A stretch of 40,263 bases of DNA, taken from Eshraghiella sp964441705 (lineage in GTDB: Bacteria; Bacillota; Clostridia; Lachnospirales; Lachnospiraceae). The notes beneath the pieces are model-generated. The model did not search any database, had not been told where the DNA came from, and saw only the letters and a program-made list of their open reading frames with translations. The position numbers and the translations under genes were made by a program. Positions 24,126 through 32,325 of the stretch are shown here, one piece after another. Positions within the stretch are counted from its first letter, which is position 1. Every line of letters starts with the position of its first letter. Location: contig CAYTWF010000020.1 in assembly GCA_964441705.1 (NCBI GenBank), positions 1-40,263 of the forward strand, read 5' to 3'.

Positions 24126-24715
24126 CCTAAATATTCCCTTAAAATATCGTCAATTATCTGCTTTTCTTCGTCAGTAAAGTCAATTTTGCCACTTGGCTGA
24201 GGTTTTCGCTCAACCGTTTGCGCTTTTTCCTGCTTAATCGGTTCAGCTGTAACTGCATAATATCTGTTTTCAAAATAATCCACAATGTTGATTTTTATTC
24301 TCTTTCTTTTGCCATTAACATCAAGAATACTTCTGTAGCCTGAGACAATATACATTGCCAGAAATCCAATTAAAAGATACTCCATGGCATGGTCTTTGTC
24401 AGCAAGTGCCCCACAGATTCCGCTGACCACACACATCCCCGACAAAAAGGCCGACACCTTTTCATAACCATTGATTGTGATTCCATGCAGCTTATACTTG
24501 TCCAGATATTTGCCTGCAAAAGCATCTGTATTATTAATCTCGTGTCCTATCCTTATATAATTCTCGTATCTGAGCTTCATCTGTTTAAAAAAAGTACTTT
24601 TAACTGTCTCAAGGTTGTCTGTCTGTGCAACCAGTTCGTTAACAATTTTCCTTATAATTGAATTAATAATCATTCCGGCAAGAAAAGCTCCGCCTGCTAA
24701 CATGAAAAATAACAT
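24122..24715 (-). CDS. Membrane protein of unknown function
   Basis: A 197-residue protein. One hydrophobic segment lies at the N-terminus (about 2-22), a soluble helical region follows (about 25-85), then two further hydrophobic segments (about 87-105 and 112-130) and a charged cytoplasmic tail with an acidic end (DFTDEEKQIIDDILREYLG). I recognise no family. The frame reaches 24784, but ATG 24715 has GGAGG six bases upstream; the ATG at 24721 overlaps that site. It follows mtnN by about 90 bases with no terminator seen. Confidence 0.7.
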   Translation of the reverse strand: MLFFMLAGGAFLAGMIINSIIRKIVNELVAQTDNLETVKSTFFKQMKLRYENYIRIGHEINNTDAFAGKYLDKYKLHGITINGYEKVSAFLSGMCVVSGICGALADKDHAMEYLLIGFLAMYIVSGYRSILDVNGKRKRIKINIVDYFENRYYAVTAEPIKQEKAQTVERKPQPSGKIDFTDEEKQIIDDILREYLG

Positions 24716-24807
24716 ATGCATCCTCCATAAACTTTTATACCTAAGTATAAAGGATAATAAAGGATGCATATAGCCATAAATCATCGTTATTTTATTACAT
24801 AATTCTA

Positions 24808-25500
24808 CTAAATCCGCTCAATCATATTGGTCAGCAGCTTAACAGAATGGTCAATTGCCTTACGCTCAAATTCACCGTAATCCATTGATGCGCTGTCATC
24901 TGCCTTATCAGATATTGCCCTGATAATGAGGAATGGAATTTCGTTAAGATATGCTGCCTGAGCTATTGCTGCTCCCTCCATCTCTGTACAAAATCCATTA
25001 AAATTCTCAACCAGCTTTTCTTTTACACCCTTCGCCGTTACAAACTGGTCACCACTTACAACTCTGCCTGTAAAAACATTTATATCCGGAACTGCTTCCT
25101 GACAAGCCTGCTTTGCAGCCTCAATAAGCGCTGCATCCGCTGTAAATACAGAGGTCTTCATTCGTGGAATTACACCAGGCTTATATCCAAAGCCTGTTGC
25201 ATCCATATCATGCTGAAGAGCATCTGTTGAAAGTACAACGTCCCCGATATTAATCTCATTTCTAAGAGAGCCTGCAACTCCTGTATTAATTACCATGTCA
25301 ACCTTAAATACAGTTGCAAGAATCTGTGTACATATAGCAGCATTAACCTTGCCAATTCCACTTCTTACAACAACAAGCTCCTTGCCTTTTAGCACTCCTG
25401 TGTTAAAATCCATGCCTGCCATTGATGCTGTCTCAACAGCACTCATTCCATGTACAATCTGGCTTACCTCTTCGTCCATGGCTCCAATTATTCCAATCAT
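24808..25500 (-). CDS. mtnN: 5'-methylthioadenosine / S-adenosylhomocysteine nucleosidase
   Basis: Hydrolyses MTA and SAH to adenine plus the thioribose product, recycling SAM by-products and feeding LuxS chemistry where present. The 230-residue protein begins MIGIIGAMDEEV with the catalytic-region Glu, has NTGVAGSL, FCTEMEGAAIAQ (substrate-binding Glu) and ISDKAD (catalytic Asp), all family hallmarks. The frame opens at 25515, but GGAGG sits eight bases before ATG 25500, which gives the usual N-terminus. It is divergent from the TSCPD gene. Confidence 0.95.
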   Translation of the reverse strand: MIGIIGAMDEEVSQIVHGMSAVETASMAGMDFNTGVLKGKELVVVRSGIGKVNAAICTQILATVFKVDMVINTGVAGSLRNEINIGDVVLSTDALQHDMDATGFGYKPGVIPRMKTSVFTADAALIEAAKQACQEAVPDINVFTGRVVSGDQFVTAKGVKEKLVENFNGFCTEMEGAAIAQAAYLNEIPFLIIRAISDKADDSASMDYGEFERKAIDHSVKLLTNMIERI

Positions 25501-25529
25501 CTGTACGTCCTCCATATTTTTGTTGATTG

Positions 25530-25562
25530 ATTATACCACTTTTTCTGTTCTTATGCTATAAT
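25530..25562. promoter_or_regulatory. Divergent extended -10 promoters between mtnN and the TSCPD gene
   Basis: Leftward TGG-TATAAT (-10 at 25530-25535) faces mtnN; rightward TGC-TATAAT (-10 at 25557-25562) faces the TSCPD-murG pair. Both have the TGn extension and weak -35 elements. Confidence 0.55.
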
Positions 25563-25599
25563 TAAAAACTGTAGTTAAGAAAACAGGAGGTCATATATA

Positions 25600-25851
25600 A
25601 TGAATACATACAAAACACATGGAACCTGCTCTCAGGAAATACAGTTTGAAATTGACAATGACATAATTGAATCTGTCCGTTTTATCGGTGGATGTTCAGG
25701 CAATACTCAGGGTGTCGCAAGACTTGTAGAAGGAATGAAGGTCGAGGACGCCATTAATAAAATCGAAGGAATCAAATGTGGTCCTAAGTCAACATCATGT
25801 CCTGACCAGCTTGCACAGGCTTTTAAACAGTATCTTGCAGCTAATAATTAA
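25600..25851 (+). CDS. TSCPD domain protein
   Basis: An 83-residue protein of the uncharacterised TSCPD family, named after the motif seen here as STSCPDQLA near residue 65. Three Cys in conserved places (GTCSQE, GGCSGN, IKCGPKSTSC) suggest metal binding; related domains occur at the C-terminus of vitamin-B12-dependent ribonucleotide reductases. AGGAGG precedes the ATG by seven bases. It is 17 bases upstream of murG and co-transcribed with it, though no functional link is known to me. Confidence 0.88.
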   Translation: MNTYKTHGTCSQEIQFEIDNDIIESVRFIGGCSGNTQGVARLVEGMKVEDAINKIEGIKCGPKSTSCPDQLAQAFKQYLAANN

Positions 25852-25868
25852 TTAAAGAAGGCAGTATT

Positions 25869-26933
25869 ATGAAGAAAATCGTACTTACCGGTGGCGGAAC
25901 TGCCGGACACGTAACACCTAACATAGCTCTTATTCCTTTTTTACAGGAAGCCGGCTATGAGGTATCATACATTGGTTCATATAACGGCATTGAGAAAAAG
26001 CTTATTCAGGAAATGGGCATTCCTTATTATGGCATCTCTTCAGGTAAGCTAAGAAGATACTTAGACATTAAGAATCTTACTGACCCATTCAGAGTACTTC
26101 GAGGCATATCCCAGGCTCGTAAGCTTATGAAGGAGCTTAACCCAGATATTGTATTTTCCAAGGGTGGCTTTGTCTCTGTCCCTGTAGTTATGGCAGCTGA
26201 TAAATGTCATATTCCGGCAATTATTCACGAGTCAGACATGACCCCGGGTCTCGCCAACAGGCTTTGCTTTAAGCACACTGCAAAGGTATGCTGTAATTTT
26301 CCGGAGACTGTTAAGCTTATTCCTGACCAGAAGGGTGTCCTTACAGGTTCTCCTATAAGAAAAGAATTGCTTAACGGAGATAAAGCTGCCGGTCTTAGAC
26401 TATGTGGCTTTAATACTGAGAAGCCTGTACTTATGATTATTGGTGGAAGTCTCGGTGCACTTCATGTTAATGAAGCTATCCGTTCAATTATTCCTGACCT
26501 TCTCCAGAGATATCAGGTAATACACATATGCGGCAAAGGTAAGGTAGATGAATCCTTCTACAGTACAACAGGCTATTACCAGTTTGAATATGTTAATAAG
26601 GAGCTTAAGGATCTTTTTGCTGCAGCGGATATCGTGGTATCCCGTGCGGGAGCTAACGTAATTTGTGAACTCCTTGCAATGAAGAAGCCGAATCTGCTCA
26701 TTCCACTTTCTGCTGAGGCAAGCCGTGGTGACCAGATACTTAATGCCACATCCTTTAAGCATCAGGGCTACAGTGCAGTACTTGAGGAAGAGGATATGAA
26801 CAATGAAACTCTTCTTGAAGCAATTAACAAACTGTATGAGAATCGTGAACAGTATATTGATGCAATGGAGAAAAGCGAGCTTAACAACTCTATCAATATT
26901 ATTGTCGATTTAGTAAAAAAGAATAGTAGATAA
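25869..26933 (+). CDS. murG: UDP-N-acetylglucosamine--undecaprenyl-PP-MurNAc-pentapeptide transferase (MurG)
   Basis: MurG adds GlcNAc to lipid I at the inner membrane face, making lipid II for peptidoglycan. The 354-residue GT-B glycosyltransferase begins with the glycine-rich loop TGGGTAGHVTPNIAL (about 7-21), has SKGGFVSVPVVMAA (near 100) and HESDMTPGLANR, and the donor-binding GGSLGALHVN and SRAGANVICELLA segments of the C-terminal domain. AAGAAGG lies seven bases before the ATG. It ends at a strong terminator. The gene is unlinked to a dcw cluster here, like murC. Confidence 0.95.
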   Translation: MKKIVLTGGGTAGHVTPNIALIPFLQEAGYEVSYIGSYNGIEKKLIQEMGIPYYGISSGKLRRYLDIKNLTDPFRVLRGISQARKLMKELNPDIVFSKGGFVSVPVVMAADKCHIPAIIHESDMTPGLANRLCFKHTAKVCCNFPETVKLIPDQKGVLTGSPIRKELLNGDKAAGLRLCGFNTEKPVLMIIGGSLGALHVNEAIRSIIPDLLQRYQVIHICGKGKVDESFYSTTGYYQFEYVNKELKDLFAAADIVVSRAGANVICELLAMKKPNLLIPLSAEASRGDQILNATSFKHQGYSAVLEEEDMNNETLLEAINKLYENREQYIDAMEKSELNNSINIIVDLVKKNSR

Positions 26934-26937
26934 TTTT

Positions 26938-26973
26938 CAGGGCGAATATCATATATAATATTCGCCCTGTTTT
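26938..26973 (+). terminator. Intrinsic terminator after murG
   Basis: CAGGGCGAATAT (26938-26949) pairs with ATATTCGCCCTG (26958-26969), a perfect 12-bp stem with an 8-base loop, followed by TTTTATTT. It lies between converging genes, three bases from the stop of the HIT gene. Confidence 0.92.
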
Positions 26974-26975
26974 AT

Positions 26976-27392
26976 TTAAAATGCTTTGCTGATTAATTCT
27001 GCTGTTTTGGCAAAATTCTCCGCCGAATCCTCTCCCGGTTTCCATAGTAAACTCACACCATCATTAAAGAATCTTGGAATTACGTGAATATGAAGATGGA
27101 ATACACTCTGTCCTGCCGCTTCCCCATTATTCTGTACAATATTGATTCCATCACAGCCCAGTGCCTTCTTAAGTGCATTACCTGTCTTAGCTGCCATTAC
27201 CATTGCTTTGCCAAGTACTTCCTCATCTGCACAAAGTGCATTATCATAATGATTCTTAGGAAGAACAAGTGCGTGTCCTCTTGCTGCCGGTCCCGCATCC
27301 AGAATAACTCTGAATTCATCATTTTCATACAAAGTATGTGTCGGAATTACACCATTTGCAAGCTTACAAAAAATACAATCATCTTTAATCAT
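26976..27392 (-). CDS. HIT family nucleotide hydrolase/transferase
   Basis: A 138-residue protein of the histidine triad family (Hint-like), which hydrolyses AMP-linked or other nucleotide conjugates. The triad motif is HLHIHVIP near residue 100. The N-terminal CIFCKLANGVIPTHTLYEN, with a C-x2-C pair, is typical of the zinc-binding Hint type. AAGGAG precedes the ATG. It uses or abuts the terminator shared with murG at its 3' end. Confidence 0.93.
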   Translation of the reverse strand: MIKDDCIFCKLANGVIPTHTLYENDEFRVILDAGPAARGHALVLPKNHYDNALCADEEVLGKAMVMAAKTGNALKKALGCDGINIVQNNGEAAGQSVFHLHIHVIPRFFNDGVSLLWKPGEDSAENFAKTAELISKAF

Positions 27393-27437
27393 GTCGATTT
27401 TTCTCCTTTTATAGCTTTATTTGATATATAAATATAT

Positions 27438-27466
27438 TTGAATACACAATGCCAATATGCTATCGT
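27438..27466 (+). promoter_or_regulatory. Probable promoter of the kinase-like gene
   Basis: TTGAAT (27438-27443), 17 bases, TATCGT (27461-27466) with an upstream TGC extension, 22 bases before the ATG at 27489. Confidence 0.45.
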
Positions 27467-27488
27467 AATTGAATACGGAGGTAATATA

Positions 27489-28214
27489 ATGAACACTAAC
27501 TCAGATAAACAATATCTTAATAACATCAAAACTCAGCACCCTGAAATCTATCAATTTATTATTGATAAGGACAAGGATATCAGCTACGACCTTCACATAG
27601 GCTGTCATGATATTCTTAACATAATAACACTGATTAGCGGCAATCTCCAGCTGATGTCGCTGCGTTATCCAATGCTTGAAAGAGACCCTCGGTGGCTCCA
27701 GCTTAATCAGGATACAGATTATCTCATTCAGTGCATGAACCAAATCAGCGCCTACAGATATTCAGGAGTAATACACCCTGTTGAGCTCTCTATTGAAGAC
27801 TATATCTCTTCATTAAAGGAGCTAATATGTGATGATGCTCACCTTAATACTCTTAACCTTCACTGGAATGTATCAGATGAGCTGTACCACGTAACAATGG
27901 ATCCAGATAAAATAACATTTGTTATAACAGCTTTATTAAAAAATATCAGTGATATTGAAAATAACGCAGAGGCCACCATTGACTGGTCCTGTACTGACAC
28001 CAATGTAATTATCCGGGTATCTGATACTCTCCCAGACTTTGACCTGGCAGTTAAGGAAAAGCTGTTTAGACCGTTTAATTCGTCCAGAACTGACCACATT
28101 GGTCTTGAGCTCGCTACCTCATATGAGATACTTCTTGCTCATGATGGACTTCTTACATACAGTCCTAATTCACCCGTGGGAAGTGTTTTTACCTTAAGTC
28201 TTCCAGTAGATTAG
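27489..28214 (+). CDS. Soluble histidine-kinase-like / Spo0B-like protein
   Basis: A 241-residue protein without membrane segments. Residues 36-60 read IGCHDILNIITLISGNLQL, close to the H-box of histidine kinases (His40-Asp41) and also to the phosphorylated helix of Spo0B. The C-terminal half looks like a degenerate HATPase domain: an N-box-like LLKNISD (near 150), a G1 box reduced to VSDTLPD instead of DxGxG, then LFRPFNSSRTDHIGLELAT and a final GSVFTLSLP. Loss of the G1 glycines suggests weak or absent ATP binding, making a phosphotransferase role plausible. The frame starts at 27438, but GGAGG selects ATG 27489. Its stop overlaps that of the convergent flavodoxin-SCP2 gene. Confidence 0.7.
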   Translation: MNTNSDKQYLNNIKTQHPEIYQFIIDKDKDISYDLHIGCHDILNIITLISGNLQLMSLRYPMLERDPRWLQLNQDTDYLIQCMNQISAYRYSGVIHPVELSIEDYISSLKELICDDAHLNTLNLHWNVSDELYHVTMDPDKITFVITALLKNISDIENNAEATIDWSCTDTNVIIRVSDTLPDFDLAVKEKLFRPFNSSRTDHIGLELATSYEILLAHDGLLTYSPNSPVGSVFTLSLPVD

Positions 28215-29200
28215 GCAAATACAAACTTATTATCCAGCATTCTGAGAGTCTTGAAATTACCCTTGGCAGTCATATCACCTGCCATAAAGGCTCTCTGGAA
28301 TGTCATTCTTCCTTCTATAATATTATCAAGTACATCTATACTCATTCTTCCTATTACATCAGCGTGCTCTGTCTGACCAAAATAACAGTTCAACGAGGTG
28401 TTCTTAATATCTATAATCAATGAATCTTCCTTGCCATCTATCTTAATAAGGTATACAGCTGCAAATCCATCCTCCGGAACGTAATGCTCCTTAAGAGCAT
28501 TGATGTAATGCTCATCCCCACCCTTTTCCTCTTCATTCAGCATATTTTTAAATAGTCCCGCAAGCTGTTCTATATCTTCCTTCTGCTTCTTAACATATGT
28601 GTCATTAGCTGCATATTTGGACAGCTGTTCTGATTCCTGTGGAGTAAGATTAATCGTGTCACTTACAGTATTCTGTTTAATTGCCTTAGTGCTGGTTGGA
28701 AGAATCGTATACTTCTGTGATACTGAACGGTACACCTCCTCCGCCTTCTTCTCAATAAGCTCCATATAGCTTGCATTAAGCTCAAAATCCGATGTCTCTT
28801 CAACATATGCACTAAGACCATTACATGATTTACCACCTAACATCTCCCACGCATTGGTAAGCTCCAGCATACCTTCACGTTCTCCATATGCCTTGGACAT
28901 TACTACAGGGAACATGTACGTACCGGCTATTTTGCTCTTATCTCCATAGAGCCAGCAGGCATCCAGAAATGTATGCATATACCCACCGATTCCAGACCAC
29001 TCAACTGTTGATGCCAATATAACTGCATCTGCATCCTTAAGCGTCTGTGGAAGTGTCATAATTGCATTCTTACTTTCATACAGATTAAATCTTTCAACAT
29101 TTACATGAAGCTCCTCAAACACAGTCATCATCCTGTTAATAACTGCAATTGTAGGGTCATCTATCATACCTCTTCCGCCGTAATAAATGTTAACTTTCAT
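28211..29200 (-). CDS. Flavodoxin/NADPH-FMN-reductase-like domain fused to an SCP2-type domain
   Basis: The 329-residue protein starts as a flavodoxin-like fold (about 1-170: MKVNIYYGGRGM, then DADAVILASTVEWSGIGGYM, a typical FMN-contact loop). A charged helical linker (about 170-225) follows, then an SCP2/sterol-carrier-like domain (about 230-329), with the hallmark RMTFQRAFMAGDMTAKGNFK near the end. SCP2 domains bind lipids or other hydrophobic ligands, so this may be a flavin reductase acting on a bound hydrophobic substrate; no substrate can be named. The start ATG overlaps the rhomboid stop (ATGA), implying co-translation. Confidence 0.75.
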   Translation of the reverse strand: MKVNIYYGGRGMIDDPTIAVINRMMTVFEELHVNVERFNLYESKNAIMTLPQTLKDADAVILASTVEWSGIGGYMHTFLDACWLYGDKSKIAGTYMFPVVMSKAYGEREGMLELTNAWEMLGGKSCNGLSAYVEETSDFELNASYMELIEKKAEEVYRSVSQKYTILPTSTKAIKQNTVSDTINLTPQESEQLSKYAANDTYVKKQKEDIEQLAGLFKNMLNEEEKGGDEHYINALKEHYVPEDGFAAVYLIKIDGKEDSLIIDIKNTSLNCYFGQTEHADVIGRMSIDVLDNIIEGRMTFQRAFMAGDMTAKGNFKTLRMLDNKFVFA

Positions 29201-30174
29201 GTATATGAACCTCTCTTTCTATATAAAAGTAATGCTAACAAGAAACCTCCTGCAAGTCCTCCAAGATGTGCTGACAGGCTGATTCCCGTTGATGTAAAGC
29301 CTATATAAATATTAAGCACCAAATATATTAACAATCTTGTAAGTGTAAGATTCTCAACCTTTCCTCTGTTCAGAATCAGTATGACAATCAATGCTCCCAT
29401 AACACCAAATATGGCTCCGGATGCACCTATACATACACTTGTTCCTTCTCCAATCATGGAGTAGTAAAATATTGATACAATGTTACCTACAATCCCGCTT
29501 CCAAGATATATTGCCATATATCTCCATTTACCAACCATTCGTTCCAGTGTATTGCCTGTAAAAAACAACACTACCATATTGCCCATTATATGACTGAAAC
29601 CGGCGTGCATAAACATTGCAGTGAATATTCTGTAAAATTCATGGTCTCTGGTTACCCAGTCCGACACCATTCCACCATGCATTGCAAGAAAATAACTGTT
29701 TTGTGTGTCACCAATTATCTCCATAATAATAAATACAATAATATTAGCTGCAATAACGAGATTATTAACGGTAAATACATAATTCCAAGTATACCCCGTT
29801 CGCTCTGTTTTCTCAAGCAGCTGTCTGACATTAAGAAAAATATCCGGCTGATTATCAAATATCATCAGTCTCTGCTGCTGTTCATCATATATCCAGTGTC
29901 CTGTGTCGCTTTCAAGTGCAACCCTGACATTATACGAGTCAAAGGAAAATGCCACAAAAAGTATATTAGCTGTACCAAATACCCCTGACCAGCTGTTTCT
30001 AATGGAATAAAGCTGCTCTCCAGAATACTGGCACTGTGCCATACAGTTAACAATACCAACTACAAATCTGACTCCTCTGTATTCCTTAACATAAGGAACA
30101 ATTCCAGCTGTATCTACTGACACCTGACGGTAGCCATTACGTATAAGTACCTGAGCAAATAATCTGGCATTCAT
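29197..30174 (-). CDS. Rhomboid family intramembrane serine protease
   Basis: A 325-residue protein with an N-terminal cytosolic domain (about 1-130) and a six-helix rhomboid core. The catalytic serine is in GASGAIFG and the histidine in SAHLGG; the oxyanion-region HAGFSHIMGNM carries the conserved H and N. Such proteases cleave within or near membrane helices of substrate proteins. AGAGG precedes the ATG. It overlaps the flavodoxin-SCP2 gene by four bases and follows the FHA gene by 58 bases, so it may belong to the pilus operon; a pilin-like substrate is a guess. Confidence 0.92.
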   Translation of the reverse strand: MNARLFAQVLIRNGYRQVSVDTAGIVPYVKEYRGVRFVVGIVNCMAQCQYSGEQLYSIRNSWSGVFGTANILFVAFSFDSYNVRVALESDTGHWIYDEQQQRLMIFDNQPDIFLNVRQLLEKTERTGYTWNYVFTVNNLVIAANIIVFIIMEIIGDTQNSYFLAMHGGMVSDWVTRDHEFYRIFTAMFMHAGFSHIMGNMVVLFFTGNTLERMVGKWRYMAIYLGSGIVGNIVSIFYYSMIGEGTSVCIGASGAIFGVMGALIVILILNRGKVENLTLTRLLIYLVLNIYIGFTSTGISLSAHLGGLAGGFLLALLLYRKRGSYT

Positions 30175-30232
30175 CTACTGCGCCTCTCTTCACAAAACTA
30201 TAGATGTAGATTACCATTTTACATGATACAAG

Positions 30233-31483
30233 TCAAATAAATACAAGCTCTACCTTACCAAGTTTTATTCTGTCCTCCGGCCTGATTTCCTGAATTTCAA
30301 AGCATGCCAGCTCCTTATCATTAACAAAGGTTCCATTGGTAGAATTCATGTCCTTAATATAATAGCTGCTGCCATCAAAGGTAATTCTTGCATGAAGCCT
30401 GCTTATACCTGGCAGATTAATTACACAGTCTGACCGTTCTGCTGCACTTCCTATAATTGCAGCACTATCCGTAAGCTCATACTCTCTGCTGCAACCCTGT
30501 TCCTCCCACTTAAGCCTATGCACACCACTTTCCTGAATATCCGTTAAAAGAACAGTTGCATTATTAGTAGTCTCTGGAATAACAGCCTCCGTATTTTTCT
30601 GTTTCTCCGGAAATCGAATTACTATATTGTCCTTTTCATAGGGAATATGAATTGTCTCCTTTTTCATCTTATAAAAAGCTTCTCTGTTATCCTTATACCA
30701 TTTATATCCATAATAAAGAATTATTACACTTACTGCTGCCACCAGAAGATATATTCCAAGTCCACGTCCATTTCTGTTTACAACACTTACTACTGCACAG
30801 GCCACCATTATAAGCACTACTGTCAACGCGGCAATGCCTATTCCATATACAGCATACAGCTTAGGCCTGTCCGGTTTTTCCTGCTGGACAATCTCTGTTT
30901 GTGGAATAATATCATCTATTACGTGATGCTCCTCAACTACCTCATATTCTGGTTTCTGGTGATATTCCACCTCGAAGAGCTGGTCGGGACTGCAGGTACC
31001 AATAGTGATTTTTTTATATATACCATAAGCCATAGTCACAGCCTCATTATCGGTATGGCATACTCTTTGAATTATATACTCAAAAAGCTCCCTCATTCCC
31101 GACATAAAATCGGAAGAATTGTCTGAGCAATAGGCAAAATACCACTCTCCAGTATTATTATCAATAAATACCTGCTCCGGATTGAGAATTACAGAATCAA
31201 TATTAAGAAGATACTCATCCACAGAATCAAGCAGTCTGTTAACAGCTATCCCCAAAGTACGCATATCTGCTCCACTTATTTCCTTTCTCTCATATACATC
31301 TGTAATACGCATTTTGGAGGAAACATCATACATATACACTGACTGATTATTAACAGACCTTATCGTTGTGTGCAAAAAGCCCGGTATTACATTAGCCGTT
31401 ACCATTTTCATCAGATGACCATCATCTTCTCCCTCTATTCTCATATAGCTTCCCTTAATCTCACGAACATATTCTGCCTTCAT
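30233..31483 (-). CDS. DUF6382-FHA domain membrane protein
   Basis: The 416-residue protein has an N-terminal DUF6382-like domain (about 1-170), two transmembrane helices (about 215-262) and a C-terminal FHA domain (about 330-416) with the phosphopeptide-binding signature GSAAERSDCVI, SRLHARI and DMNSTNGTFVN. FHA domains read phosphothreonine, so signals from Ser/Thr kinases could reach the Tad-like apparatus. GGAGGTG lies eight bases before the ATG, inside the upstream gene's end. DUF6382-FHA proteins commonly accompany Tad-like loci in Lachnospiraceae, as I recall. Confidence 0.85.
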   Translation of the reverse strand: MKAEYVREIKGSYMRIEGEDDGHLMKMVTANVIPGFLHTTIRSVNNQSVYMYDVSSKMRITDVYERKEISGADMRTLGIAVNRLLDSVDEYLLNIDSVILNPEQVFIDNNTGEWYFAYCSDNSSDFMSGMRELFEYIIQRVCHTDNEAVTMAYGIYKKITIGTCSPDQLFEVEYHQKPEYEVVEEHHVIDDIIPQTEIVQQEKPDRPKLYAVYGIGIAALTVVLIMVACAVVSVVNRNGRGLGIYLLVAAVSVIILYYGYKWYKDNREAFYKMKKETIHIPYEKDNIVIRFPEKQKNTEAVIPETTNNATVLLTDIQESGVHRLKWEEQGCSREYELTDSAAIIGSAAERSDCVINLPGISRLHARITFDGSSYYIKDMNSTNGTFVNDKELACFEIQEIRPEDRIKLGKVELVFI

Positions 31484-31486
31484 TCA

Positions 31487-31903
31487 TTAGTCACCTCCAA
31501 TCAGGCTGACTACTTTGCCGCCAGCCCTTACATGCTCCGCATTATTTCTATTACTTATAACAGCTGTATAGTCTGTATCTGACAGCTCTGACGCTGCACC
31601 AAGCCTTTTATGTTCAAAATAAGTCTTCACATTTTGGTCTATAACGTCCTTTTTGCCTGCTGTATAGCTGCTGTTTCCTACAACGGGTGCTTCAATTAAT
31701 GCCATATAATCAACTGATTCATTTACTTCATTATAATAATGTGCTTCAACGCTCCTGTATCTTAATCCTCCTAAAAGCATTGCCGTGTCACTTACAATAT
31801 CATCATGAAGTCTGAAATCCAGAAATATAAATCCTGCTACAAGCAGTGTAATAAATGGAAAAATATAAGCTGCCTCCACTGTAAAATATCCTTTAAGCCT
31901 CAT
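31487..31903 (-). CDS. TadE-like minor pilin / pilus assembly protein
   Basis: A 138-residue protein with a short basic leader and the TadE-like hydrophobic start MRLKGYFTVEAAYIFPFI (a G-Y-F-T-V-E-A pattern recalling the pseudopilin cleavage site G-x4-E), one transmembrane helix (about 8-30) and a small extracellular domain. Prepilin-peptidase processing is likely because the A24 peptidase gene is adjacent and overlaps by four bases. ATG 31903 has GGAGG seven bases upstream; the longer frame to 31951 is less likely. Confidence 0.8.
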   Translation of the reverse strand: MRLKGYFTVEAAYIFPFITLLVAGFIFLDFRLHDDIVSDTAMLLGGLRYRSVEAHYYNEVNESVDYMALIEAPVVGNSSYTAGKKDVIDQNVKTYFEHKRLGAASELSDTDYTAVISNRNNAEHVRAGGKVVSLIGGD

Positions 31904-32325
31904 GCTGCTGCCTCCATCAAAGACATAATTAAATAGGTAACAAAGATACATGGTACATATGGTATTCTCGTCTTAATACTTTTCTTTTCCACCAGTGCAT
32001 AAATTCCGCCTGTTACTGATGCCATTAGCAATGAAAAGAAAAGTAAATGCAAATTACTTGAAAGTCCTGTTATTATTCCCGATACAATAAATATCATGGC
32101 ATCTCCATAGCCTATATTTTCTTTTGTCAGAACAGCATATCCAAGTAAAATCACACCTATCAGAACTCCTCCCATTAACGAAAGCATTGTCTGATATCTT
32201 AAAAATACATTTAAAATAATCCCTATAACGGCATATATACCTATTCTTATTACCGACACAGTCTGTGTTCGTATATCTGATACAGACTCTACTGCAAGCA
32301 TTGTCAAAATTACTCCGTTAACCAT
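31900..32325 (-). CDS. A24 family prepilin peptidase (TadV/CpaA-like)
   Basis: A 141-residue membrane aspartyl protease that cleaves leader peptides of type IV/Flp pilins. The two catalytic Asp motifs are visible: SVSDIRTQ near residue 18 and GYGDAM near 72. The small size, lacking the methylase-type N-terminal domain, fits the TadV/CpaA subgroup. The ATG at 32325 overlaps the preceding TAA by one base (TAATG), with GGAG about nine bases upstream. It sits between TadE-like genes, as expected of a Tad locus. Confidence 0.88.
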   Translation of the reverse strand: MVNGVILTMLAVESVSDIRTQTVSVIRIGIYAVIGIILNVFLRYQTMLSLMGGVLIGVILLGYAVLTKENIGYGDAMIFIVSGIITGLSSNLHLLFFSLLMASVTGGIYALVEKKSIKTRIPYVPCIFVTYLIMSLMEAAA

